Below the pieces are notes generated by a model. The model was not told where the DNA came from. It saw nothing but the letters and a program-made list of their open reading frames with translations, and searched no databases. The translations under genes and the position numbers were made by a program. Of a stretch of DNA of 24,936 bases, positions 1 to 7,940 are shown piece by piece; position 1 is the first letter of the stretch; the number at the start of each line of letters is the position of its first letter. Source of the DNA: DATKBT01 sp035546295 (GTDB lineage: Bacteria > Acidobacteriota > Thermoanaerobaculia > Multivoradales > Multivoraceae); the NCBI GenBank assembly GCA_035546295.1, contig DATKBT010000091.1:1-24936 (forward strand), read 5' to 3'.

Positions 1-396
<396 letters not shown>

Positions 397-495
397 AATT
401 CGAATTCGCTCGAACTTCGGTGATTTTCAGACGAGTATTGTTTTCCTTGGATTCGATTCAGCTTTGCTGAATTCTTTCGAATTCAGTTCCGGTTT

Positions 496-614
496 TTCCG
501 GTGGCCTCAGCGAGGGGGAGACACCCGTTCCCATTCCGAACACGGCAGTTAAGCCCCTCAGCGCCGATGGTACTGCGCTGGCAACGGTGTGGGAGAGTAG
601 GTCGCTGCCGGGAA
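496..614 (+). rRNA. rrf: 5S ribosomal RNA
   Basis: The sequence follows the 5S fold: the 5' strand TTCCGGTGGC (496-505) pairs with the 3' strand GCTGCCGGGAA (604-614). Between them are the hallmark segments CCCGTTCCCATTCCGAACAC and AGTTAAGCCC, then the loop E/helix IV part with GATGGTACTG. It lies 100 nt after the 23S end, the normal order of an rrn operon. There is no tRNA between 23S and 5S; that spacer is AT-richer than the surroundings and contains the GAATTC-rich segment 399-486. Confidence 0.95.
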
Positions 615-621
615 TTGTCTC

Positions 622-655
622 GAAAGGGTCCCGTTTTCGGGACCCTTTCTTTTTT
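622..655 (+). terminator. Intrinsic terminator of the rRNA operon
   Basis: A perfect 12-bp stem (622-633 with 638-649, GAAAGGGTCCCG pairing with CGGGACCCTTTC) closes a TTTT loop. It is followed at once by a run of six T (650-655). It starts 8 nt after the 5S gene, so it very probably ends the rrn transcript. Confidence 0.93.
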
Positions 656-967
656 GGCGTCGCCCGCGTCTGGAGGGCGAGCTTGCGCTGAAGCGGAGGA
701 GGAGGCGGGGCCGACGGGGTCCCCGCGGGCCGCAGCCGCGGGGCGGGAGTCGTTGGGAAACCCCGCCGCCCCTCTGCGGCCCCGGCTCGGTCGTGCGGGG
801 AGGGGAGGAGCCAAGAGCGCGGAGAGGTAGCCACCAGCGCGGCGGTCGACTATTCTCCGGCGGCCCCCACGCGGAGCACATTGGCCGCGATCGGCCCGAT
901 CGGGCCGCTCACGTCGTTGCGTTCGCGGCGTTCGATGCGGGGCGACAACGGATGGAGGAACGAGCGG
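656..967. other. Intergenic region without a recognised gene
   Basis: This 312-nt GC-rich stretch separates the rrn terminator from the SDR gene. The open frames across it have no recognisable domain and no ribosome-binding site. The only ordered element I see is the 16-bp palindrome at 892-907. I found no convincing sigma70 promoter. Confidence 0.6.
892..907. promoter_or_regulatory. 16-bp perfect palindrome, possible operator
   Basis: CGGCCCGATCGGGCCG is a perfect dyad 60 nt upstream of the chosen SDR start. It could be a repressor site or a small hairpin in the leader. In DNA of ~70% GC such palindromes also arise by chance, so the assignment is weak. Confidence 0.25.
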
Positions 968-1726
968 ATGGCGGGTACGGGCGAGGCGAGCCTGGCAAGT
1001 CTGCAGGGGACGGTGGTCCTCGTGACCGGCTCCTCGAGCGGGATCGGCGCCGCCATCGCGCGCGCCGCCACCTCCTTGGGTGCTCGCGTGGTGCTCAACT
1101 CTCGGAGCTCCCGAGCCGAGGGTGAGGCGCTGGCTGCAGAGCTGGCAGGCTCGGCCTATGTCCGAGCGGACGTCTCTCGGGAGGAGGACTGCCGGCGCCT
1201 GGTGGACGAGACCGTGGAGCGGTTCGGTCGGCTGGACCATCTCGTGAACAACGCGGGCACCACGCGAGTCGTCCCCCACGCCGACCTCGACGCGGTGACC
1301 GACGAGGACTGGCAGAGGATCCTCGGGACCAACCTGATCGGCGCCTGGTACCTCTGCCGAGCTGCCCTGCCGCACCTTCGCGAGGCGCGGGGCTCGATCC
1401 TCAACGTGACCTCGGTCGCCGGGATCCGTCCGACCGGCAGCTCGATCCCCTACGCGGTGTCGAAAGCCGCGCTCAACCATCTGACGTTGCTGTTGGCGAA
1501 CGTCGTCGGGCCGGAGGTGCGGGTGAACGCCCTCGCTCCCGGCCTGGTGCAGACCCCATGGACCGCGGACTGGACGGAGATCCATCGCGCCGTCGCCGAG
1601 CGGGCGCCTTTGCGGCGGGCCGGCCAGCCCGAGGACATCGCCCAGGCGGCCCTCGGCCTCCTGCTCTCCCCCTACACCACCGGCGTCGTCGTCCTCGCCG
1701 ACGGCGGGCTCCACCTCCGCGGCTGA
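968..1726 (+). CDS. SDR-family NAD(P)-dependent oxidoreductase
   Basis: A 252-aa classical short-chain dehydrogenase/reductase, the usual length for the family. The Rossmann glycine motif TGSSSGIG is near residues 17-24, the structural NNAG motif follows (LVNNAGTT), and the catalytic Ser (NVTSVAG) and YxxxK (YAVSK) are all present. The PG segment after the active site (ALAPGLVQT) and the C-terminal ADGG also fit FabG-like reductases. The start at 968 is preferred over the upstream in-frame TTG at 881, because GGAGGA at 954-959 gives a good Shine-Dalgarno spacing and the residues before it look non-coding. Substrate cannot be told: FabG-type 3-oxoacyl reductase, sugar or alcohol dehydrogenase are all possible. 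The permease starts 139 nt downstream on the same strand and may be co-transcribed. Confidence 0.9.
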   Translation: MAGTGEASLASLQGTVVLVTGSSSGIGAAIARAATSLGARVVLNSRSSRAEGEALAAELAGSAYVRADVSREEDCRRLVDETVERFGRLDHLVNNAGTTRVVPHADLDAVTDEDWQRILGTNLIGAWYLCRAALPHLREARGSILNVTSVAGIRPTGSSIPYAVSKAALNHLTLLLANVVGPEVRVNALAPGLVQTPWTADWTEIHRAVAERAPLRRAGQPEDIAQAALGLLLSPYTTGVVVLADGGLHLRG

Positions 1727-1865
1727 TGCCGGCTCTCGCTTCCCGTCGGCTCGCCGCGGCCGACGCCAGGAGAACCCGGGCGCCCGTCGCGGCTCGCCCC
1801 TCGCGGCCGCCGGTCCGGGCGTGCGAGCGAGGTGGCAGGTCGCGCGCCGCACCCTGGGAGCCAGC

Positions 1866-3380
1866 ATGACCTCCGTCTTGGTGATCCTTGCGTACCTGGT
1901 CGGCGTCACCGTGGTGGCGAGCCTCTACGTCCGGAAGTCGCGCGACTCGGAGAGCTGGACCGTCGCCTCCGGCCAGATGGGTCTGATCATGGTGGCCGCC
2001 GGCGTAGCGGGCACCCGCATCGGCGGTGTGGGCACCTACGGCGTCGCCGGGGACGTGATGACTTCGGGCCTGTGGAACCTCTGGTACGCCGTCAACACCT
2101 TCCTCGCCTTGGCCCTCGTCGGTCTGTTCTTCGCGCGGCCCTATCGGCGCCTGAAGCTGCACACGGTCTCAGAGATCTTCCCCCGGCGCTTCGGCGCGCG
2201 TCGCTGTCAGGTGCTCACCAGCCTTTGCGTCCAGACCGAGTACCTGATCGTCAACATCCTCGAGCCCTACGTCATCGGCAGCATCCTCGCGGCGCTGCTC
2301 GACATCCCCTTCGGGGTCGCAGTCTTGATCGGCGCCGCGATCCTCATCGTGGCGACCAGCCTGGGCGGCCTGTGGGGCAACACCGTGGCCAACATCATCC
2401 ACTGCGCCACCATCCTGGGCGGCCTCTCCATCGTCGGCTGGCTGGGGCTCCAGCGCATCGGCGGCTGGGTCGAGCTCCAGGTGGCCGTCGACGGAGCGCT
2501 CGCGGGCGGGGGGCTCGAGCCCGGCCGTTGGTGGAGCTTCGTCGGCGCCGGCTGGGGCGCAGTCATCGCCATGTTCTTCTCCGCCACCATCCACACGCCG
2601 GCGGCCTCGGTGTACGTCAACTTCGCGTCCTCCGCACGCAGCGAGCGCAGCATCCTGCCGGCCTTCCTGCTGGGCGGCCTGATCGCCGCGGCGATGCCCC
2701 TGCTCGCCGGGTGGATCGGGATGCAGACGCTGGCGGTGTACGGCCCGAGCTCGGGGCTGCGCAGCTACTCCGCAATCACCCAGCTCGCGGTCGACATCAG
2801 CCCGCTGATCGGCGGCGTGGCGCTGGCGGCGGTGCTCGCTGCGGTGATCTCTTCCGGCGGCCCGATCTTGCTCGCCAGCGCCACTCTCTTCCTCAAGGAC
2901 TGGGTGCCGGCCTACGACCGCATGCCCGGGCACGCCAAGTTGCGCGCGCTGCGGATGACCACCGTGGCGATCGGGCTGATCGCCGCGCTGCTGGCCTGGC
3001 AGGGTCAGATCTCCTCGATCCTCGACCTCCTGCTGCTCGGCTTCGCGATGGTGGTGCCGCCGGCAGTCGCGATCGGCTACCTGCTCTACTGGACTCGCAC
3101 CACCGAGCGTGCGTGCTTCTGGTCCATGGTCGTCGGCTACGCGGGGGGCCTGGTCTGGTACCTGGGCTTCTGGTGGATCGAGACCCTGGTGGAGCGGGGA
3201 GCGGCGGCGCCCGCGCTCCTGGAGTGGGCCGCCCGTGGCGTGGAGCAGGGGCGTTGGTGGATCGATCCTTCCTACGTCACCACCCTGATCCCGTTGGTGC
3301 TGGTCCCCGTGATCTCCCTCAGCGGAGGGAGCGAGCCCGAGGAGGCCGCGCGCTTCCGTCGCGCCGCAGGGACCCTCTAG
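1866..3380 (+). CDS. Sodium:solute symporter family (SSS) permease
   Basis: A 504-aa, very hydrophobic inner-membrane protein with about 12-13 predicted membrane spans, typical of the SSS/SLC5 family. Family features are the glycine-rich segment after the first span (GTRIGGVGTYG, about residues 49-59) and the HTVSEIFPRRFG segment (99-110), which matches the usual TVPE(F/Y)LxxRYG signature. SSS proteins couple Na+ entry to uptake of sugars, amino acids, carboxylates or nucleosides; the substrate is not readable here. ATG at 1866 is chosen because GGGAG (1856-1860) precedes it and the hydrophobic first helix begins right after it. The residues upstream in the same frame are charged and look untranslated. 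It converges on the minus-strand VWFA gene with only 45 nt between the stops. Confidence 0.88.
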   Translation: MTSVLVILAYLVGVTVVASLYVRKSRDSESWTVASGQMGLIMVAAGVAGTRIGGVGTYGVAGDVMTSGLWNLWYAVNTFLALALVGLFFARPYRRLKLHTVSEIFPRRFGARRCQVLTSLCVQTEYLIVNILEPYVIGSILAALLDIPFGVAVLIGAAILIVATSLGGLWGNTVANIIHCATILGGLSIVGWLGLQRIGGWVELQVAVDGALAGGGLEPGRWWSFVGAGWGAVIAMFFSATIHTPAASVYVNFASSARSERSILPAFLLGGLIAAAMPLLAGWIGMQTLAVYGPSSGLRSYSAITQLAVDISPLIGGVALAAVLAAVISSGGPILLASATLFLKDWVPAYDRMPGHAKLRALRMTTVAIGLIAALLAWQGQISSILDLLLLGFAMVVPPAVAIGYLLYWTRTTERACFWSMVVGYAGGLVWYLGFWWIETLVERGAAAPALLEWAARGVEQGRWWIDPSYVTTLIPLVLVPVISLSGGSEPEEAARFRRAAGTL

Positions 3381-3425
3381 ACAGCCCGTGGTGGTTGCCG
3401 CGAGCGGCACCCGGCACACGCCGGC

Positions 3426-5891
3426 TTACGGGTAGTACCCGCTCATCGCGCGGACCTTGGCGCCGGGCTCGGCGACGCGGACCTCGATGGTGCGGAACGC
3501 CTCGGCCTTCGACGTGTTGGACGACTGGTACGCGAGCAGGTACTGCGACCGCATCTCGCCCTCGATCGCCCGATAGATCTCGGGGAGGTCCGCGACGTCG
3601 CGCACGAAGTAGCTCTGGCCGCCGGTCTCCTCGGCGATCGCTGTGAGCGCGCCGCGGGCGAAGCCGTCTGGGAGCTGCAGGCCGACGGCGTAGATCGTCA
3701 CCCCGGCCCGCCGGGCGTAGTCGAGCGTGGCGTCGAAGTCGTATCGGCTGACCTCGTCCCGCCCGTCGGAGAGCAGCAGGATGGCCCGCTGGCCGCTGAC
3801 CCCCGTCAGGTAGTAGAGCGCGAACATCAGGCTGTCGTACAGCGCGGTCTGACCTTCCGCGGTGAGGCCGGCGAGGCCCCCTCCCAAGGCGCGCAGATCG
3901 TTGGTGAGCTGGACCGCGAGGTTGGGCAGCCGGTTGAAGGTGATCAGCGCGGCGCGATCCTGGGCCTCGATGGTGCGCTCGAAGAACTCGAGGGCGGCTT
4001 GCCGCGTGGCCTGCAGCGCGTGGTGCATCGACGCCGAGTTGTCGATCACCACGCCGACGTGGATCGGCAGGTCCTCCACTCGCTCGAAGCGCGTCACCGA
4101 CTGCTCGACGCCGTCCTCCAGCACCCTGAAAGAGTCCCTGCCGAGGCCGTCGATCGGCCGTCCGAAGCGGTCCGAGACCGCGGCGTAGAGCTCGACGAAT
4201 TGCACCTCGAGCTGCTCCAGCTCGGCCGGTGCGTTGACGAAGACGTGATCGTCTGCCTGATTCCCATCGGCGAGGTACGCGACTGCTCGCACCAGGGTGA
4301 GCGCTCCCGGATCCCCCAGCACGAGCGGCTGGCTGAACGGCTCCTGGTAGAGCGTCGCCACCGGCTCCTCGTTGAGCAGGAACTCCACCCGCTCCAACGT
4401 CGAGCCCTTGGGGATGTCGACCTCGGCCCGTGCCAGCAGGCTCGCGGACGCGCGCTCGCCGGTGCGGGGCTGCAGCAGGCGTACGCGGAACCGCTCGCCG
4501 CCGGCGTTCAGCTGGATCGCGTCGTCGGCGATCAACCGGCCATCGACATCGTAGCCGGATACCTCGAGGGTGTGCAGCCGCGGGAACGGGCCGAGATCGA
4601 GCTCGACGTTGAACGGCGGGCGGTTCTTGATGACCTCTGCACCGCCGTCCAGACGGAACAACACCCGCTGGATGGCCTTGCCGGTGACCACGGTGTCGAA
4701 CCGGACGAGCCCGGTCTTGACGCCGCCGGCGGGAGGCACCACGCGCAGCGTGTCGTCTCCGCTCTCGATCGCCGCAGTCGCCTCGGCGTAGATGCGGGCG
4801 GTCTCGGTGTCGGCGATCTCGGGTCGGGTGAACGCGAGCTCGAGGCGTGGCACCTCGATCTCGCGCTCGGCGCGGAAGTAGCTCCCCGCGTTCAGGTCCT
4901 CGACGCGGAGCAGCAGGCGATACGCCCCTGGACGCAGGTAGCGCTGGAAGACCAGCGGCAGGGCGCCGTCGCCCGCGGCTTCCGGAAAGCCGAACTTGTA
5001 GCGGAAGCCCTCCAGCAGGCGCCCGTCGTGGACCACCTCTCCGACCAGCTGGAGGTCGTACGAGCGGTGCCCTGCGAAGTCGCCGAGCCGTAGCGCCTGC
5101 GGGTCGATCTGCAGAGAGCCCTGGACCACGGTGCGGCTCTGATGGCGTCCCAGGTATTCGACGGCGAGCTCGGCGTCGAAGGTCGGCGCATCGGCAGGCA
5201 GCTCGGTGGAGGAGGCGTAGAACGCGGCGACCCACTCCAGGCTCCGCGGCCGCGGCTTGGCCAGGATGCTCCGGAGCTTCAGGTCGTACTCGGCCCCGAG
5301 CGAGTACAGGTCGCGGGACACTTGCTCGAGCAGGCCGCCGTTGATGCAGTGGCGCGCGGCGCGCAGCGGCTCCTCGACGCCGCCGGAGCGCCCGGGCTGC
5401 CAGAGGCGAGCGGGGCGCGTGCCACCGGCGCCGCGCAGGAAGATGAGCACGAACCCGAAGTCGACCTGGTCGCTGCGGGTGTAGGCCCACAGGATCGCCG
5501 GGGTGCGGGTGGTGGTGCAACGCACCGGCACCTCGCGGCCGGGGGGACCGTGCACCAGAAGGATCCGCGCCCGATCGTCGTCGAGCCCGTCGAAGTTGGC
5601 CCGGGCGTAGGCCACCCGCTCCTCGTAGCGTTCGCGCATCTCGTTGCGGGCGGTCTGCGGATAGGGGTCCCGGACCCGCCAGAAGCTGTCGACGAAGGCC
5701 TCGCGCTGGTAGTCCTCGTCGAGCTGGAGGAACAGCGCGTACTCCGACCCGGTGATCAGCGGACGCACCTCCTCCAGCCACGTCTGGAAGCGGGGCGGAA
5801 GGTCGGCCAGGGGAACCGGCGCCTGCGCGGCGGCCGCAGCGAGGCACGGTACCCAGGAGAGGACCGCGACCAGAACCCGTGCTGCGCTCAC
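3426..5891 (-). CDS. Secreted VWFA-domain protein with GWxTD-like N-terminal half
   Basis: About 821 aa. A hydrophobic segment near the N-terminus (VLVAVLSW..CLAAAAAQA) looks like a signal peptide, so the protein is probably exported. The next ~200 residues (DSFWRVRDPYPQTARNE, then RILLVHGPPG) resemble the GWxTD region common in Acidobacteriota, although the literal GWxTD is not there. A middle section looks like beta-sandwich domains. The C-terminal ~240 residues form a von Willebrand factor A domain of the acidobacterial VWFA-related type. Its MIDAS motif is D617-N-S619-A-S621, with a later Thr in EGQTALYDSL and Asp in LSDGRDE, so metal binding should be intact. No partner gene is evident. 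Start is uncertain: GTG 5891 or TTG 5900 give a normal signal peptide, while ATG 5972 lies inside the hairpin repeat and would add a long charged leader. None has a clear Shine-Dalgarno. Confidence 0.85.
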   Translation of the reverse strand: MSAARVLVAVLSWVPCLAAAAAQAPVPLADLPPRFQTWLEEVRPLITGSEYALFLQLDEDYQREAFVDSFWRVRDPYPQTARNEMRERYEERVAYARANFDGLDDDRARILLVHGPPGREVPVRCTTTRTPAILWAYTRSDQVDFGFVLIFLRGAGGTRPARLWQPGRSGGVEEPLRAARHCINGGLLEQVSRDLYSLGAEYDLKLRSILAKPRPRSLEWVAAFYASSTELPADAPTFDAELAVEYLGRHQSRTVVQGSLQIDPQALRLGDFAGHRSYDLQLVGEVVHDGRLLEGFRYKFGFPEAAGDGALPLVFQRYLRPGAYRLLLRVEDLNAGSYFRAEREIEVPRLELAFTRPEIADTETARIYAEATAAIESGDDTLRVVPPAGGVKTGLVRFDTVVTGKAIQRVLFRLDGGAEVIKNRPPFNVELDLGPFPRLHTLEVSGYDVDGRLIADDAIQLNAGGERFRVRLLQPRTGERASASLLARAEVDIPKGSTLERVEFLLNEEPVATLYQEPFSQPLVLGDPGALTLVRAVAYLADGNQADDHVFVNAPAELEQLEVQFVELYAAVSDRFGRPIDGLGRDSFRVLEDGVEQSVTRFERVEDLPIHVGVVIDNSASMHHALQATRQAALEFFERTIEAQDRAALITFNRLPNLAVQLTNDLRALGGGLAGLTAEGQTALYDSLMFALYYLTGVSGQRAILLLSDGRDEVSRYDFDATLDYARRAGVTIYAVGLQLPDGFARGALTAIAEETGGQSYFVRDVADLPEIYRAIEGEMRSQYLLAYQSSNTSKAEAFRTIEVRVAEPGAKVRAMSGYYP

Positions 5892-5944
5892 GATCTGCAA
5901 GCGTACGAGCTTTGGTCCCCGGCGTTCAAGCGAGCAACCGGTCG

Positions 5945-5983
5945 CTAGGCCTGGGAATGGTAGGGATACCATTCCCGGCCTAG
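5945..5983. repeat. CTAG-bounded hairpin of the REP-like family
   Basis: A 39-nt near-perfect inverted repeat that begins and ends in CTAG. The arm CTAGGCCTGGGAATGGTA faces TACCATTCCCGGCCTAG across a GGGA loop, with one bulged T. It lies just upstream of the VWFA gene and abuts the tandem core repeats. A variant of the same hairpin is at 9311-9350, next to the IS. Confidence 0.85.
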
Positions 5984-6255
5984 CTGATGTCTCCCGGCTC
6001 CAAGCGCCTTCGGCGCGTCGCCGGGGAACAGCCGACGAACCGGGTGACTGGCTTCCGGGACGACCTTCGAGGCTCGTCACTCCCTCGGCAGGCGCCTTCG
6101 GCGCGTCGCCGGGGAACAGCCGACGAACCGGGCGACTGGTTTCTCGGACAACCTGCGCGGCTCGTCACTCCCCTCGACAGGCGCCTTCGGCGCGTCGCCG
6201 GGGAACAGCCGACGAACCGGGCGACTGGCTTCTCGGACATCTGCGCGGCTGGCCA
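5984..6255 (+). repeat. Three tandem copies (88-89 bp) of the REP-like core
   Basis: Direct repeats start at 6004, 6092 and 6181. Each carries GCGCCTTCGGCGCGTCGCC, a small GCGCC-TTCG-GGCGC-type hairpin, followed by GGGGAACAGCCGACGAACCG and a GACTGG(C/T)TTC tail. The spacing is 88 and 89 bp. Frames crossing the repeats encode the pseudo-peptide GEQPTNRATGFSD and similar strings, which are artefacts of the repeat and not a protein family. Related single copies are at 7655-7717, 14876-14960 and 18057-18149. Confidence 0.9.
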
Positions 6256-6469
6256 GGCTCCTGGAGGGCTCTCGAGCGGCGCCGCTCCTCCCGCGTGGCC
6301 TCCGGAGGGCGCGGCCACCCCCTCCGTTCGCTATACTCGGCGACCCGCGACGCCGCGCTGCAGGCGTTGCACTGCCGCTTACCGAGCCCCTCCGGGCCGG
6401 TGCGGTCCCGCGCTGGGGACGACCGCCGCCCTCCACAACCGCAGAATCGCTCATCAGGAGACTCTCTCG

Positions 6470-7039
6470 ATGGAGACCATCGCCCCGACCTTCCGTCGCC
6501 GCCTCGTCCTCGCTACCGGCGTGCTGCTCCTGGTGGGCGCGAGCGCGAGCCTGGCGCAGTTGCCGCCGGAGGCAGTGGACCTCGCCAAGGTCAAGATCTC
6601 GGAGCGCCTCGACTCGGTCGACCTCGATCCGGTCACCCACGAAGCCTCGCGGGCCGACGGCGAGGCCTGGAGCTACGAGGGCGTGGATTACCGCTCGGGC
6701 GCGGCCGGGTCGAAGGCGAAGTTCATGGCGGATCCCGCCGAGCACGCGCAGGAGGCTGCGCGGGAACGCTGGATCCAGAACTTCATGCTGGCGATGAGCA
6801 GCATCTGGTGCCCGATCACCGACGAGGTGACCCCCGGTGGTCGCAAGCAGGTCGAGGGCCTCGGCTACACCTGGGAGAGCTGCTGCTCGTTCTGCGACGA
6901 GGAGATGCGCGAGGAGAACTTCGAGGAGGCCCTGGGACGGCTGCGCGCGCGCGCCGAGGAGAGCTTCGAGCTCACCGCCGGGGTCTACGTCGAGGGCGCC
7001 GCAAGCCCGGTCGAGGGCGCCATCCGGGACGACTTCTGA
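6470..7039 (+). CDS. Exported protein with two YHS-like domains
   Basis: A 189-aa protein with a signal peptide (basic FRRR, then a hydrophobic core, cleavage near SLAQ, about residue 30). Residues ~53-92 follow the YHS pattern (DPVTHE, then YEGVDYR, then KFMADPAEH), but the usual metal-binding cysteines are replaced by T, S and A. Residues ~114-155 look like a second YHS unit that keeps cysteines: C114 in CPITDE and C138, C139, C142 in CCSFC. YHS/TRASH-type domains usually bind metals such as copper or iron, so a periplasmic metal-binding role is plausible; the domain call is from pattern reading only. ATG 6470 has CAGGAG at 6455-6460. A TATACT at 6332-6337 could be a -10 box, without a convincing -35. 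The cobalamin adenosyltransferase starts 34 nt after its stop and is probably co-transcribed. Confidence 0.65.
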   Translation: METIAPTFRRRLVLATGVLLLVGASASLAQLPPEAVDLAKVKISERLDSVDLDPVTHEASRADGEAWSYEGVDYRSGAAGSKAKFMADPAEHAQEAARERWIQNFMLAMSSIWCPITDEVTPGGRKQVEGLGYTWESCCSFCDEEMREENFEEALGRLRARAEESFELTAGVYVEGAASPVEGAIRDDF

Positions 7040-7073
7040 GCGCCGCTCTCTCGGCCCCGCCCGCCCCATCCCG

Positions 7074-7637
7074 ATGCCTCGGATCACCCGCGTCTACACC
7101 CGCACCGGGGACGACGGCACCACCGCCCTCGCCACCGGCGAGCGCGTGGCGAAGGACTCCGCGCGGGTCGGCGCCTACGGCGCCGTCGACGAGCTGAGCT
7201 CGTGCCTGGGGGTGGCGGCGGCCGTCGGGCTGGAGCCGTCACTGCGCACGGTGGTCGAGCGCATCCAGAACGAGCTCTTTCACCTGGGCGCCGAGCTGGC
7301 GACGCCCGGTCCCGCCGATCAGCCGCCGGCGGGACCTCGGATCGAAGCGCGACACGTCGAGGCGCTCGAGGCCGAGATGGACCGCTGGACCAGCGAGCTG
7401 CCGGCGCTGGCCAACTTCGTGCTGCCGGGGGGCTCGGCGGGGGCCGCGCACCTGCACGTGGCGCGTGCGGTGTGCCGGCGCGCGGAGCGCGAGACGGTGG
7501 CGTTGCGCCGGCGAGAGCCGGTTCGCGAGGAGGCGGTGCGCTACCTCAATCGGCTGTCCGACGCGTTGTTCGTGATGGCTCGGGTCGAGAACGCGGCGCG
7601 CGGCGCGTCCGACGTCCTCTGGGACTCGCGGGCCTAG
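7074..7637 (+). CDS. pduO: Cob(I)yrinic acid a,c-diamide adenosyltransferase, PduO type
   Basis: A 187-aa cytoplasmic enzyme that transfers the 5'-deoxyadenosyl group of ATP to cob(I)alamin/cobinamide to give the adenosyl coenzyme. Diagnostic segments are the N-terminal ATP-binding TRTGDDGTTAL (residues 9-19), GAVDELSS (36-43), FVLPGGS, RAVCRRAER and the C-terminal YLNRLSDALFVMAR. Length and motif order are normal for the PduO/MMAB family, and nothing is truncated. The start at 7074 is fixed by the conserved N-terminal motif; upstream in-frame residues are shadows of the preceding gene. No B12 riboswitch or other cobalamin gene is visible nearby. It may serve a B12-dependent mutase elsewhere in the genome. 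Confidence 0.95.
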   Translation: MPRITRVYTRTGDDGTTALATGERVAKDSARVGAYGAVDELSSCLGVAAAVGLEPSLRTVVERIQNELFHLGAELATPGPADQPPAGPRIEARHVEALEAEMDRWTSELPALANFVLPGGSAGAAHLHVARAVCRRAERETVALRRREPVREEAVRYLNRLSDALFVMARVENAARGASDVLWDSRA

Positions 7638-7654
7638 TGTCCTGCCCGAGTCTT

Positions 7655-7768
7655 CGAGATCCGGTTCTACGGCTGTTCCCGGCGACGCGCCGCAGGCGCA
7701 TGGAGCCGGGAGAACATCTAGCCGGAGAATGTGCTACTCAGCACATTCGGAGGCCATTCGGAGGCTAG
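7655..7768 (-). repeat. Reverse-oriented REP-like element with CTAG-bounded hairpin
   Basis: The reverse complement of 7655-7717 matches the core at 5984-6040, including GGGAACAGCCG, GCGCC..GCGGCGCG and TCTCCCGGCTCC. It is followed by a hairpin module bounded by CTAG (7718-7721 and 7765-7768). That module contains a 9-bp perfect stem, GAATGTGCT (7727-7735) with AGCACATTC (7740-7748). It lies just after the pduO stop and may act as its terminator. The right-hand CTAG is the insertion point of the adjacent IS. Confidence 0.85.
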
Positions 7769-7784
7769 GCGCCTGTCCGGGTAA
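7769..7784 (+). repeat. Left terminal inverted repeat of the IS
   Basis: GCGCCTGTCCGGGTAA; identical to the other end except for position 2. It directly follows the CTAG at 7765-7768. Confidence 0.85.
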
Positions 7785-7940
7785 AGCGCCCGCGAGGTGG
7801 TTCGGGGCCCGCTCAAGAGTTGCGACGCACTCTTGGTGTTGTAGGGCGGCGATCGGGGCGGAAGTGCTATCGGGACGTTTGAACGCGATGGTTGGCGGAG
7901 TGGGGGCGTTTCCAGGGGCGAGAGAGGCCTCCTGAGGGCC

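Noticed and set aside
427..1909. Long minus-strand open frames across the 5S gene and SDR gene
   Set aside because: They are antisense to rRNA and to a gene with clear SDR motifs, are Arg/Pro/Ala-rich, and have no domain; typical GC-rich shadows.
3396..3409. Terminator between the convergent permease and VWFA genes
   Set aside because: TGCCGCGAGCGGCA is a short dyad with no T-run on either strand; too weak to call.
5984..6255. CRISPR array
   Set aside because: Units are 88-89 bp tandem copies with diverged but related sequence throughout; there are no short identical repeats with unique spacers and no cas genes.
5980..7087. Open frames across 5980-6470 with repeated peptides such as EQPTNR or VGCSPATRRRRL
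   Set aside because: The peptides are translations of the tandem DNA repeat in several frames, without a ribosome-binding site or conserved start.
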